DNA of 64,000 nt, from the NCBI RefSeq assembly GCF_048544455.1, contig NC_133537.1, forward strand, positions 14,817,541 through 14,881,540, in the 5' to 3' direction. The notes under the pieces are model-generated. The model made no database searches. It saw nothing but the letters and a program-made list of their open reading frames with translations, and had not been told where the DNA came from. The DNA comes from Silene latifolia. Its lineage: Eukaryota; Streptophyta; Magnoliopsida; Caryophyllales; Caryophyllaceae. The position numbers were made by a program, and so were the translations under genes. Below, piece by piece: positions 1 to 11,800 of this stretch (position 1 is its first letter; each line of letters begins with the position of its first letter).

Positions 1-574
1 TCTCTTGTGAACTTCCTTTCTCGGGCCCTCGGTTTACTTGGGCTAATAAAAGAGAGTCCTCAAGCCTTATTTTAGAACGTCTTGATCGTGGATATGCTAC
101 ACAAGACTGGCTACTCAAGTATCCTGAAGCTCATATTCAGAATCTCTTTATCTTTTTGTCGGACCATGCTCCTATTATACTTGATTTTTCTGCCCGTTTG
201 ATGAAACCAAAAAGGCCTTACCGTGTGGATATATGGTGTCTCAATCACTCTGACATTCAAAAACTTGTTCTATCTATTTGGCAAAGCTTCTCTTCTGATC
301 CTGTTACTTCCTCAGTCACCTACAAACTTACTCAAATTAAATGACTGGTATTCTCAATTGGGTTATTCAAAATCGACACCAGTTCATGCTTGACTGGAGT
401 TCTTTCTCACAAGATTTATATGCTTCCGCTTCTCACATTCACGACTCAAATTCCGCCTCTCAATACCTGCAAAATCTTTGATATTCTGAGCATGAAGTCC
501 ACGTCCAGCATTCTTTCTGGCAACAAAGAGCAAAATCCGATTTCCATTTAAATGACGGTCTTCCTACTTCTTTT
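1..574 (+). pseudogene. LINE unit 0: distal endonuclease and linker, cut by the window edge
   Basis: This matches the last part of the endonuclease in the later units, including the SDHAP motif coded near 161-175. It differs from them by a few small changes, for example near position 5 and near 343, where a few bases changed at the end of the endonuclease shift the frame and bring in a stop. It ends at the same linker-to-leader junction as the other units. The start of the unit lies outside the window. Confidence 0.8.
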
Positions 575-715
575 AAAGGACACGGAATAATTCCTTCCTA
601 TGTTTATATTGTACATATTATTTACCATATTTACTTGATTCTTTGCTTGTATATAAAGAGCATAACCTAGCATGTAAAACACAAGTTAATGAACAATAAT
701 AGTGATAATCATTCC
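575..715 (+). promoter_or_regulatory. TATA-bearing leader of the LINE unit (also at about 3698 and 6812)
   Basis: About 140 bases separate the tandem junction from the pyrimidine-rich 5' UTR. They hold a clean TATA box (tatataaag at 650-658) about 400 bp before the ORF1 start at 1053. The same block recurs at the start of units 2 and 3. A strong TATA box is unusual for an L1-type internal promoter. The base composition and TATA context resemble an LTR promoter, so it may be captured foreign sequence; that origin is an inference and was not confirmed. Confidence 0.45.
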
Positions 716-1052
716 GTCAATCTCCTCTCTATCTCACGTTTATAATACCTCTACCTTGCTTTTCTTACCCCTCTCTTTTTTACCAGCCTACTTTACTTCT
801 CTAAAACAATTTCTTCCTCTTATCCTTATCTTTTACCGATTTACGGACCCACATACAATCTATCTCTTTTCTGTTTTGACACATTTCTCTCCACCGTTTT
901 TTCCTTTTTCTAATCTTTTCGCCACAACTTCATCATCGCTTTATCACCTCCTTTTTTACCCTTCTTCATCTTTCTTTACCCTTCTCATCCTTAAAACTTT
1001 TTTATTTTTCCTACCTTCTTTTTTATTGTTTTCACTTTCCCTTTTTTTCACC
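716..1052 (+). promoter_or_regulatory. Pyrimidine-rich LINE 5' UTR (repeated near 3839-4178 and 6953-7289)
   Basis: Long runs of C and T with few purines lie between the TATA-bearing leader and the ORF1 ATG at 1053, 4179 or 7290. The reading frame upstream of each ATG happens to stay open, but its Phe/Leu/Ser/Pro translation is a composition effect. I take the ATG in the ttcaccatgtctgc context as the ORF1 start because a DUF4283-type sequence begins there. Confidence 0.55.
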
Positions 1053-2621
1053 ATGTCTGCTTTACCATATCAAGCTGGACCACTTATTTCTCTTCCCCTA
1101 AATCTTAGAGTCAACCTTTCCTATATTAATTTTGATCTATCTCTTGCCGGCTTTTTCGTTGACCAAAGACGTTTCGACTTAGCTCGTGTCCAGCATAATA
1201 TTAATCTTTTTTGGACTACTCGCGAAGCTGTCAAGATTCACTTTATGAAGCCTTATTTCGTCTTCGAGTTTTCGCATCCTGCCGACTTTGAGTACTTTTC
1301 GCTACTCCGCTTTATTAATGTTGAAGGCAGTATCTTGGTGTTCCGTAATATTGCTTGGGATTCCGTTCTTGAGAATATGAACTTCACTTTTGTCCCTATT
1401 TGGATTCGTGTTCATGGTCTCCCTCTTCAATTTCTTCATCCCCCTCGCTTGATCACCTTCTTCAAGACATGTGGGTGACGTTATTGAAGAAGAACACATT
1501 GGTCCCGGGCTTCCCTCACGTCCTTTTGTTCGAGTTCGGGTTTGGGTGGATCTTAATCAACCTCTTATTCCAGGCTGTTATATCCCTCTTTCAGGGGGAC
1601 CGAGTTCAATGGGTTTCTTTTGGTTATGAGGGCGTTTTCCGCTTCTGTCGTAGGTCTGGAACTGTGGGTCATAAAAGATCATTCTGTAATCTTTCTAACG
1701 CCCGTGCCACTGCTAAGCTTGAACATCGACTTCAGGGCCTTCACTTATCAGGTTTTCAGGTTATTTATGGTCCGACTGCTACACCACTTTTCTCAAATGT
1801 TATCAAGGGCCTCCAATCCTCTTTCTCCAATTCAAATACTCATGTTAATTCCACTCCGAATCGGCCTGTTAATCGAGAGGATTCCTCTTCTTCATCATCT
1901 TCAGGTTTGGGTGATTTCTCGCCTTCATCAAGTGACGGATCCGGCCATAACAATTCTCCCCCTCCTGTTTTTGGTTCTACTCTTGCGGGTGAGCCGGATC
2001 ATACTGCTTATGTTGACCCTCGCCATAACGAGCACGACACTCATAATCCGAATATTGTTATGAGATCCGCTCCAAATGTTTTAAATAATACACCTGCAAA
2101 TGTTCCTAATGGTGATTTACCTCGAGCGGGTTTTCGCATCCGGGCTCCAGAACCGCCTGAAGATGTCTCAGTTAATTTTCACCAAATTGCGGATGACCCT
2201 CTGCCTAATGATGCTGTTCCTGCTCATTTGGTTAATCCAAGACAGTTGGTCTCCGTCTGAATTTACTGTTTCTGCGTCATCTTCTTTCTCTCCGGTCTCT
2301 ATGGTTGGTTTTTCAGATTTCCTTAACGGCATCTCCAGTCTCAGCTCGCGGGAACCATCCTCTTTCTCCTCTTCTTCTGATTCAGATTTTATGATGTTTA
2401 CCGCACCTGCAGCTGCTTCTCAGAAAAGGAATTTTGCCTGCTTTTCTGAAGCAGAATCATCTCAAGGCTTTATTCCTTCTTTCCCAAATAAAAGGCTAAA
2501 GATTTGCTCTCCCCTTGCAGATTTGGACCCAGTTTCCAATCTCGCTTCTCCAATCAACTTTGCTGATTTTTCACAACCTTGGGTTGTGGCAGGCCCGTTT
2601 CTGCCACCAGTAGACCGATGA
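1053..2621 (+). pseudogene. LINE ORF1, unit 1: DUF4283 / zinc-knuckle RNA-binding protein, frameshifted
   Basis: In plant L1 elements this protein coats the element RNA. The N-terminal part reads as a DUF4283 domain (FRNIAWDSVLENMNF, VPIWIRVHGLPLQFLHP), followed by a CCHC knuckle (FCRRSGTVGHKRSFC) and a long Ser/Pro/Asn-rich tail. The reading frame is broken: this copy differs from unit 2 around 1441-1470, and a run of five Gs near 1599 shifts the frame just before the knuckle. The second knuckle cysteine is replaced by serine. The C-terminal frame closes at TGA 2619-2621, overlapping the ORF2 ATG at 2618 as ATGA, which suggests coupled re-initiation. It is not functional as read. Confidence 0.75.
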
Positions 2622-3604
2622 AGATTTTCTCTTGGAACTGTAGGGGTTTGGGTGGAGCGGACGCCCCTATTGTTCCGTACATAAAGTGGTCCGTTCGCTA
2701 CTATGATATTTCTTTAGTTTTTCTTCAAGAGACTAAGTGCTCTTTAGCGGATAGTGTTTGTAAAACTAGTTCACTAAACCTGCCTAATAGTTGTGGTACA
2801 AATTCAGCGGGTTTAAGTGGTGGTTTGCTTTTGCTTTGGGATGATAGATCAGATATTGTGCCTCTTGTCGTTGATCATCATTTCATCCTCTGTAAAATTG
2901 TAGATCATAATTTGAGCTATGTATGGTATGCTCTTTTTATGTATGGTGAGTCTTGTAGTGAGCTTAAAGCAAGTTTTTGGAAAGAAATGAAGCAGCTTTG
3001 TTCCGCTTATTCTCCGCTTTGTATGATTGGTGACTTCAACCAAATCGAACAATACTCCGACAAAATTGGAGGCTCGTCCAGCATTACTGGCTGGAACGCC
3101 TTCGTTGACTGGAGAATTAATTCGCCTCTCTGTGAACTTCCTTTCTCGGGCCCTCGGTTTACTTGGGCTAATAAAAGAGAGTCCTCAAGCCTTATTTTAG
3201 AACGTCTTGATCGTGGATATGCTACACAAGACTGGCTACTCAAGTATCCTGAAGCTCATATTCAGAATCTCTTTATCTTTTTGTCGGACCATGCTCCTAT
3301 TATACTTGATTTTTCTGCCCGTTTGATGAAACCAAAAAGGCCTTACCGTGTGGATATATGGTGTCTCAATCACTCTGACATTCAAAAACTTGTTCTATCT
3401 ATTTGGCAAAGCTTCTCTTCTGATCCTGTTACTTCCTCAGTCACCTACAAACTTACTCAAATTCGTACTGGTATTCTCAATTGGGTTATTCAAAATCGAC
3501 ACCAGTTCATGCTTGACTGGAGTTCTTTCTCACAAGATTTATATGCTTCCGCTTCTCACATTCACGACTCAAATTCCGCCTCTCAATACCTGCAAAATCT
3601 TTGA
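2618..3604 (+). pseudogene. LINE ORF2 endonuclease domain, unit 1, without reverse transcriptase
   Basis: This is the N-terminal apurinic-type endonuclease of ORF2, which nicks the target for reverse transcription. Counting from MKIFSWNCRG, the family's catalytic landmarks are present: N7, E38 (QET), D139 and N141 (GDFN), T182-W183, and S223-D224-H225 (SDHAP). After the domain the frame stops at TGA 3602-3604, probably a CGA-to-TGA change. The linker then runs into the next tandem unit and no reverse transcriptase follows. An upstream in-frame ATG at 2579 adds 13 residues inside the ORF1 tail; I prefer 2618 because it begins at the conserved MKIFSWN. Confidence 0.8.
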
Positions 3605-4178
3605 TATTCTGAGCATGAAGTCCACGTCCAGCATTCTTTCTGGCAACAAAGAGCAAAATCCGATTTCCATTTAAATGACGGTCTTCCTACTTCTTTTAAA
3701 GGACACGGAATAATTCCTTCCTATGTTTATATTGTACATATTATTTACCATATTTACTTGATTCTTTGCTTGTATATAAAGAGCATAACCTAGCATGTAA
3801 AACACAAGTTAATGAACAATAATAGTGATAATCATTCCGTCAATCTCCTCTCTATCTCACGTTTATAATACCTCTACCTTGCTTTTCTTACCCCTCTCTT
3901 TTTTACCAGCCTACTTTACTTCTCTAAAACAATTTCTTCCTCTTATCCTTATCTGTTTTACCAGATTTCTGGACCCACATACAATCTATCTCTTTCTCTG
4001 TTTTGACACATTTCTCTCCACCGTTTTTCCTTTTTCTAATCTTCTGCCACAACTTCATCATCTGCTTTATCACCTCCTTTTTTACCCTTCTTCATCTTTC
4101 TTTACCCTTCTCATCCTTAAAACTTTTTTATTTTTCCTACCTTCTTTTTTACTGTTTTCACTTTCCCTTTTTTTCACC

Positions 4179-5736
4179 ATGTCTGCTTTACCATATCAAG
4201 CTGGACCACTTATTTCTCTTCCCCTAAATCTTAGAGTCAACCTTTCCTATATTAATTTTGATCTATCTCTTGCCGGCTTTTTCGTTGACCAAAGACGTTT
4301 CGACTTAGCTCGTGTCCAGCATAATATTAATCTTTTTTGGACTACTCGCGAAGCTGTCAAGATTCACTTTATGAAGCCTTATTTCGTCTTCGAGTTTTCG
4401 CATCCTGCCGACTTTGAGTACTTTTCGCTACTCCGCTTTATTAATGTTGAAGGCAGTATCTTGGTGTTCCGTAATATTGCTTGGGATTCCGTTCTTGAGA
4501 ATATGAACTTCACTTCTGTCCCTATTTGGATTCGTGTTCATGGTCTCCCTCTTCAATTTCTTCATCCCTCTGTCGCCAGTCACCTTCTTCAGCATGTGGG
4601 TGACGTTATTGAAGAAGAACACATTGGTCCCGGGCTTCCCTCACGTCCTTTTGTTCGAGTTCGGGTTTGGGTGGATCTTAATCAACCTCTTATTCCAGGC
4701 TGTTATATCCCTCTTTCAGGGGGACCGAGTTCAATGGGTTTCTTTTGGTTATGAGGGCGTTTTCCGCTTCTGTCGTAGGTCTGGAACTGTGGGTCATAAA
4801 AGATCATTCTGTAATCTTTCTAACGCCCGTGCCACTGCTAAGCTTGAACATCGACTTCAGGGCCTTCACTTATCAGGTTTTCAGGTTATTTATGGTCCGA
4901 CTGCTACACCACTTTTCTCAAATGTTATCAAGGGCCTCCAATCCTCTTTCTCCAATTCAAATACTCATGTTAATTCCACTCCGAATCGGCCTGTTAATCG
5001 AGAGGATTCCTCTTCTTCATCATCTTCAGGTTTGGGTGATTTCTCGCCTTCATCAAGTGACGGATCCGGCCATAACAATTCTCCCCCTCCTGTTTTTGGT
5101 TCTACTCTTGCGGGTGAGCCGGATCATACTGCTTATGTTGACCCTCGCCATAACGAGCACGACACTCATAATCCGAATATTGTTATGAGATCCGCTCCAA
5201 ATGTTTTAAATAATACACCTGCAAATGTTCCTAATGGTGATTTACCTCGAGCGGGTTTTCGCATCCGGCTCCGTAACCGCTTTGAAGATGTCTCGGTTAA
5301 TTTTCACCAAATTGCGGATGACCCCCGCCTAATGATGTTGTTCTGCTCATTTGGTTAATCCAAGACAGTTGGTCTCCGTCAATTTTTGTTTCGCGTCATC
5401 TTCTTTCTCTCCGGTCTCTATGGTTGGTTTTTTGATTTCCTTAACGGCATCTCCAGTCTCGGCTCGCGGGAACCATCCTCTTTCTCCTCTTCTTCGATTC
5501 AGATTTTATGATGTTTACCGCACCTGTTTGCTTCTCAGAAAAGGAATTTTGCCTGCTTTTCTGGAGCAGAATCATCTCAAGGCTTTATTCCTTCTTTCCC
5601 AAATAAAAGGCTAAAGATTTGCTCTCCCCTTGCAGATTTGGACCCAGTTTCCAATCTCGCTTCTCCAATCAACTTTGCTGATTTTTCACAACCTTGGGTT
5701 GTGGCAGGCCCGTTTCTGCCACCAGTAGACCGATGA
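4179..5736 (+). pseudogene. LINE ORF1, unit 2: DUF4283 / zinc-knuckle protein, frameshifted
   Basis: This copy keeps the longest clean DUF4283 reading (4179 to about 4715), including RVWVDLNQPLIPGCYIPL, which leads into the knuckle in this family. The same run of five Gs (near 4719) moves the frame immediately before the zinc knuckle, so the N-terminal frame closes at 4754 while the knuckle (FCRRSGTVGHKRSFC) reads in the next frame. The Ser/Pro-rich tail has several extra small differences. The stop again overlaps the ORF2 start (ATGA, 5733-5736). Confidence 0.75.
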
Positions 5737-6788
5737 AGATTTTCTCTTGGAACTGTAGGGGTTTGGGTGGAGCGGACGCCCCTATTGTTCCGTACATAAA
5801 GTGGTCCGTTCGCTACTATGATATTTCTTTAGTTTTTCTTCAAGAGACTAAGTGCTCTTTAGCGGATAGTGTTTGTAAAACTAGTTCACTAAACCTGCCT
5901 AATAGTTGTGGTACAAATTCAGCGGGTTTAAGTGGTGGTTTGCTTTTGCTTTGGGATGATAGATCAGATATTGTGCCTCTTGTCGTTGATCATCATTTCA
6001 TCCTCTGTAAAATTGTAGATCATAATTTGAGCTATGTATGGTATGCTCTTTTTATGTATGGTGAGTCTTGTAGTGAGCTTAAAGCAAGTTTTTGGAAAGA
6101 AATGAAGCAGCTTTGTTCCGCTTATTCTCCGCTTTGTATGATTGGTGACTTCAACCAAATCGAACAATACTCCGACAAAATTGGAGGCTCGTCCAGCATT
6201 ACTGGCTGGAACGCCTTCGTTGACTGGAGAATTAATTCGCCTCTCTGTGAACTTCCTTTCTCGGGCCCTCGGTTTACTTGGGCTAATAAAAGAGAGTCCT
6301 CAAGCCTTATTTTAGAACGTCTTGATCGTGGATATGCTACACAAGACTGGCTACTCAAGTATCCTGAAGCTCATATTCAGAATCTCTTTATCTTTTTGTC
6401 GGACCATGCTCCTATTATACTTGATTTTTCTGCCCGTTTGATGAAACCAAAAAGGCCTTACCGTGTGGATATATGGTGTCTCAATCACTCTGACATTCAA
6501 AAACTTGTTCTATCTATTTGGCAAAGCTTCTCTTCTGATCCTGTTACTTCCTCAGTCACCTACAAACTTACTCAAATTCGTACTGGTATTCTCAATTGGG
6601 TTATTCAAAATCGACACCGTTCATGCTTGATCGGAGTTCTTTCTCACAAGATTTATATGCTTCCGCTTCTCACATTCACGACTCAAATTCCGCCTCTCAA
6701 TACCGGCAAAATCTTTGATATTCTGAGCATGAAGTCCACGTCCAGCATTCTTTCTGGCAACAAAGAGCAAAATCCGATTTCCATTTAA
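5733..6788 (+). pseudogene. LINE ORF2 endonuclease domain, unit 2, without reverse transcriptase
   Basis: The endonuclease domain is intact with the same catalytic landmarks as unit 1 (QET, GDFN, TW, SDHAP). A one-base loss near 6618 changes the frame after the domain and avoids the stop seen in the other units, so the open frame reaches 6788 with an unrelated tail. The unit then joins the next leader. As in unit 1, no reverse transcriptase follows. Confidence 0.78.
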
Positions 6789-7289
6789 ATGACGGTCTTC
6801 CTACTTCTTTTAAAGGACACGGAATAATTCCTTCCTATGTTTATATTGTACATATTATTTACCATATTTACTTGATTCTTTGCTTGTATATAAAGAGCAT
6901 AACCTAGCATGTAAAACACAAGTTAATGAACAATAATAGTGATAATCATTCCGTCAATCTCCTCTCTATCTCACGTTTATAATACCTTTACCTTGCTTTT
7001 CTTACCCCTCTCTTTTTTACCAGCCTACTTTACTTCTCTAAAACAATTTCTTCCTCTTATCCTTATCTGTTTTTTGCAGTTTGACCCACATACAATCTAT
7101 CTCTTTCTCTGTTTTGACACATTTCTCTCCACCGTTTTTCCTTTTTCTAATCTTTCGCCACAACTTCATCATCTGCTTTATCACCTCCTTTTTTACCCTT
7201 CTTCATCTTTCTTTACCCTTCTCATCCTTAAAACTTTTTTATTTTTCCTACCTTCTTTTTTACTGTTTTCACTTTCCCTTTTTTTCACC

Positions 7290-8854
7290 ATGTCTGCTTT
7301 ACCATATCAAGCTGGACCACTTATTTTTCTTTCCCTAAATCTTAGAGTCAACCTTTCCTATATTAATTTTGATCTATCTCTTGCCGGCTTTTTCGTTGAC
7401 CAAAGACGTTTCGACTTAGCTCGTGTCAAAGCATAATATTAATCTTTTTTGGACTACTCGCGAAGCCGTCAAGATTCACTTTATGAAGCCTTATTTCGTC
7501 TTCGAGTTTTCGCATCCTGCCGACTTTGAGTACTTTTCGCTACTCCGCTTTATTAATGTTGAAGGCAGTATCTTGGTGTTCCGTAATATTGCTTGGGATT
7601 CCGTTCTTGAGAATATGAACTTCACTTCTGTCCCTATTTGGATTCGTGTTCATGGTCTCCCTCTTCAATTTCTTCATCCCTCTGTCGCCAGTCACCTTCT
7701 TCAGCATGTGGGTGACGTTATTGAAGAAGAACACATTGGTCCGGGCTTCCCTCACGTCCTTTTGTTCGAGTTCGGGTTTGGGTGGATCTTAATCAACCTC
7801 TTATTCCAGGCTGTTATATCCCTCTTTCAGGGGGACCGAGTTCAATGGGTTTCTTTTGGTTATGAGGGCGTTTTCCGCTTCGTCGTAGGTCCTGGAATCT
7901 GTGGGTCATAAAAGATCATTCTGTAATCTTTCTAACGCCCGTGCCATCGCTAAGCTTGAACATCGACTTCATGGCCTTCACTTATCAGGTTTTCAGGTTA
8001 TTTATGGTCCGACTGCTACACCACTTTTCTCAAATGTTATCAAGGGCCTCCAATCCTCTTTCTCCAATTCAAATACTCATGTTAATTCCACTCCGAATCG
8101 GCACGTTAATCGAGAGGATTCCTCTTCTTCATCATCTTCGAGTTTGGGTGATTTCTCGCCTTCATCAAGTGACGGATCCGGCCATAACAATTCTCCCCTC
8201 CGTTTTTGGTTCTACTCTTGCGGGTGAGCCGGATCATACTGCTTATGTTGACCCTCGCCATAACGAGCACGACACTCATAATCCGAATATTGTTATGAGA
8301 TCCGCTCCAAATGTTTTAAATAATACACCTGCAAATGTTCCTAATGGTGATTTACCTCGAGCGGGTTTTCGCATCCGGGCTCCAGAACCGCCTGAAGATG
8401 TCTCAGTTAATTTTCACCAAATTGCGGATGACCCTCTGCCTAATGATGCTGTTCCTGCTCATTTGGTTAATCCAAGACAGTTGGTCTCCGTCCGAATTTC
8501 ATGTTTTGCGTCATCTTCTTTCTCTCCGGTCTCTATGGTTGGTTTTTTGATTTCCTTAACGGCATCTCCAGTCTCAGCTCGCGGGAACCATCCTCTTTCT
8601 CCTCTTCTTCTGATTCAGATTTTATGATGTTTACCGCACCTGCAGCTGCTTCTCAGAAAAGGAATTTTGCCTGCTTTTCTGAAGCAGAATCATCTCAAGG
8701 CTTTATTCCTTCTTTCCCAAATAAAAGGCTAAAGATTTGCTCTCCCCTTGCAGATTTGGACCCAGTTTCCAATCTCGCTTCTCCAATCAACTTTGCTGAT
8801 TTTTCACAACCTTGGGTTGTGGCAGGCCCGTTTCTGCCACCAGTAGACCGATGA
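7290..8854 (+). pseudogene. LINE ORF1, unit 3: DUF4283 / zinc-knuckle protein, frameshifted
   Basis: This has the same architecture as the other two copies but more breaks. One early shift, near 7428, splits the start from the rest of the DUF4283 domain. Another lies at the shared run of Gs near 7830. The knuckle region near 7878-7905 is also disturbed, where the other units code an intact-length FCRRSGTVGHKRSFC. The tail is again Ser/Pro/Asn-rich and its stop overlaps the ORF2 ATG as ATGA (8851-8854). Confidence 0.72.
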
Positions 8855-11800
8855 AGATTTTCTCTTGGAACTGTAGGGGTTTGGGTGGAGCGGACGCCCC
8901 TATTGTTCCGTACATAAAGTGGTCCGTTCGCTACTATGATATTTCTTTAGTTTTTCTTCAAGAGACTAAGTGCTCTTTAGCGGATAGTGTTTGTAAAACT
9001 AGTTCACTAAACCTGCCTAATAGTTGTGGTACAAATTCAGCGGGTTTAAGTGGTGGTTTGCTTTTGCTTTGGGATGATAGATCAGATGTTGTGCCTCTTG
9101 TCGTTGATCATCATTTCATCCCTCGTAAAATTGTAGATCATAATTTGAGCTATGTATGGTATGCTCTTTTTATGTATGGTGAGTCTTGTAGTGAGCTTAA
9201 AGCAAGTTTTTGGAAAGAAATGAAGCGACTTTGTTCCGCTTATTCTCCGCTTTGTATGAATGGTGACTTCAACCAAATCGAACAATACTCCGACAAAATT
9301 GGAGGCTCGTCCAGCATTACTGGCTGGAACGCCTTCGTTGACTGGAGAATTAATTCGCCTCTCTGTGAACTTCCTTTCTCGGGCCCTCGGTTTACTTGGG
9401 CTAATAAAAGAGAGTCCTCAAGCCTTATTTTAGAACGTCTTGATCGTGGATATGCTACACAAGACTGGCTACTCAAGTATCCTGAAGCTCATATTCAGAA
9501 TCTCTTTATCTTTTTGTCGGACCATGCTCCTATTATACTTGATTTTTCTGCCCGTTTGATGAAACCAAAAAGGCCTTACCGTGTGGATATATGGTGTCTC
9601 AATCACTCTGACATTCAAAAACTTGTTCTATCTATTTGGCAAAGCTTCTCTTCTGATCCTGTTACTTCCTCAGTCACCTACAAACTTACTCAAATTCGTA
9701 CTGGTATTCTCAATTGGGTTATTCAAAATCGACACCAGTTCATGCTTGACTGGAGTTCTTTCTCACAAGATTTATATGCTTCCGCTTCTCACATTCACGA
9801 CTCAAATTCCGCCTCTCAATACCTGCAAAATCTTTGATATTCTGAGCATGAAGTCCACGTCCAGCATTCTTTCTGGCAACAAAGAGCAAAATCCGATTTC
9901 CATTTAAATGACGGTCTTCCTACTTCTTTTTTCTTCAGCAGAGCTAAAGCAAGACAGAAAAAGTTGCGTATTATCTCTTTGAAACATAATGATGGTTCCT
10001 GGACTTCGTCTGAATCGGATCTTTCTGATTTAATTATGAACCATTTTCAGAATTTGTTTACTTCTTCTCTGCCTTCAACCTCTTTCTCAGAACTTGAAGA
10101 CTTGTCCTTTCCCAGTTAGATGTTTTGCAGCAGGATTATCTTTCTCAGCCTTTCACTGCAAGTGATGTTAAAAAGGCCTTCTTTGATATGAAACCTAACA
10201 AGTCACCGGGACCTGATGGTTTTCCACCCAGATTTTACCAGCTCTTCTGGCACACCGTCAATGTGGACATTACATCGACCGTTCTCGGTTTCCTCAATAA
10301 CGGTCATCTCCCTCCGGCGTGGAATAATACTCACATTGTTCTTATACCAAAAGTTGTTAATCCCGAATCTATATCCCAGTTCAGACTCATCAGTCTTTGT
10401 AATGTCATCTACCGTGCTGCCTCAAAATGCATTGCTCTCAGACTCCGCAAGGTTACTAATAATATTATCGACCAAAATCAAAATGCTTTTCTTCCCGGAC
10501 GACTCATCAGTGACACCGGCTTTCTTGGGCATGAAATTATTTCTTACATCAACCAAAGGCGAAGTGGTACTCGGTGTTTTGGGGCGATCAAACTTGATAT
10601 GAACAAAGCTTTTGACAGAGTTTCTTGGCCTTTTCTGTTCCATGTGCTCAAGCTTTTTGGTTTTCCTAAAGCTTTCCGAAAACTTATTAAAGCCAGCGTC
10701 AGAACTGTCTCTTTACAAGTGCTTACTAATGGTACTCCTTCAAGACGTCTTTTTCCTCAATGCGGCTTGCGTCAGGGAGACCCCATTTCGCCTTACCTTT
10801 TTATTCTCTGTATGGAGATTCTTTCTCTTATGATTATTAAGGCGGAATCAAATCGTTCTATTGAAGGCATCAAGCTTTCCAGGAATAGCCCTGCATTTTC
10901 TCATTTACTATATGCTGACGATGCTCTCCTGTGTTTTCGGTTTTCTCCAACTGCCTGTGAGTCTTTACGGGACATCTTAATCTCTTTCAGTGCTTTTTCG
11001 GGTCAGATGATTAACCACCAAAAATCTTATATCAAATTCAGCCCAAACACACCTGATGATTTCAGAGACCATGTCACAAACACTCTCAGAGTACCTTCAA
11101 AGCAGAATTTTGGTATTTAACTTGGTGTTCCAATTGATATTGGCAGAAGGAAAACTGCAGCTTTTCAGTTTATTTTAGACAAGATTTCTACAAAAATTCT
11201 CTCCTGAGGTGCAGCTCATTTCTCACAACCTGCTAAACTTCTGCTTATAAACACTTTTCTCATTGCCTCTTTTGCTCATGTTGCATCCATCCTTCCGATC
11301 CCTCTTCAAATTACCACGAAAATAAATTATTTAATCGACCTCTTTTGGTGGAAACAATCTCAAAATAAAAGAGCCCAGCATTGGTTGTCCCCAGATATTC
11401 TGCAGCTGCCAAAAACGGAAGGTGGTCTTGGTATCAAAAATGCTCGTATTGTTAGTCAAGCTTTGTTATCAAAGACTTTATGGCGCTGTCATCATCAGCA
11501 TGCTTCACTTATTTCTACTGTCCTTCGCACGAAATATCAGAAAGACTTTCCTATCCCCGAAAAGGTTTCAAAATACTCTGCTGCGTCTTTTGCTTGGAAA
11601 GGTGTGGTTAAAAATACATTCCTTCTTCAGGATGGTTTTGCTTGGAAATTTGGGAATGGGAAATTGATTAACATCAAGAACGATGCTTGGATTCTTGGTA
11701 CAACGCCTTCTCTTAAGCCCATGTTCAAATCACACTCTATCAGGTTTGCAGACTTACTTTCTGGTCCGACTCAATGGAATAAGCAAAATGTCTTTAAATT

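Larger units (their letters stand above)
3698..6811 (+). mobile_element. LINE unit 2: leader, ORF1, endonuclease
   Basis: This second complete tandem unit is 3,114 bp long. Relative to units 1 and 3 it carries a dense patch of small differences at about 5265-5610 (end of ORF1) and another near 6618-6635, while the endonuclease block is almost unchanged. It begins and ends at the same bases as its neighbours. Confidence 0.8.

Noticed and set aside
702-1052. N-terminal extension of LINE ORF1 (Phe/Leu/Pro/Ser-rich)
   Set aside because: It is a translation of the pyrimidine-rich 5' UTR; its sequence changes freely between units and the family domain starts at the ATG at 1053.
10125-11120. LINE reverse transcriptase as a sign of an active element
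   Set aside because: The domain has intact motifs, but the frame is broken on both sides by several stops and shifts.
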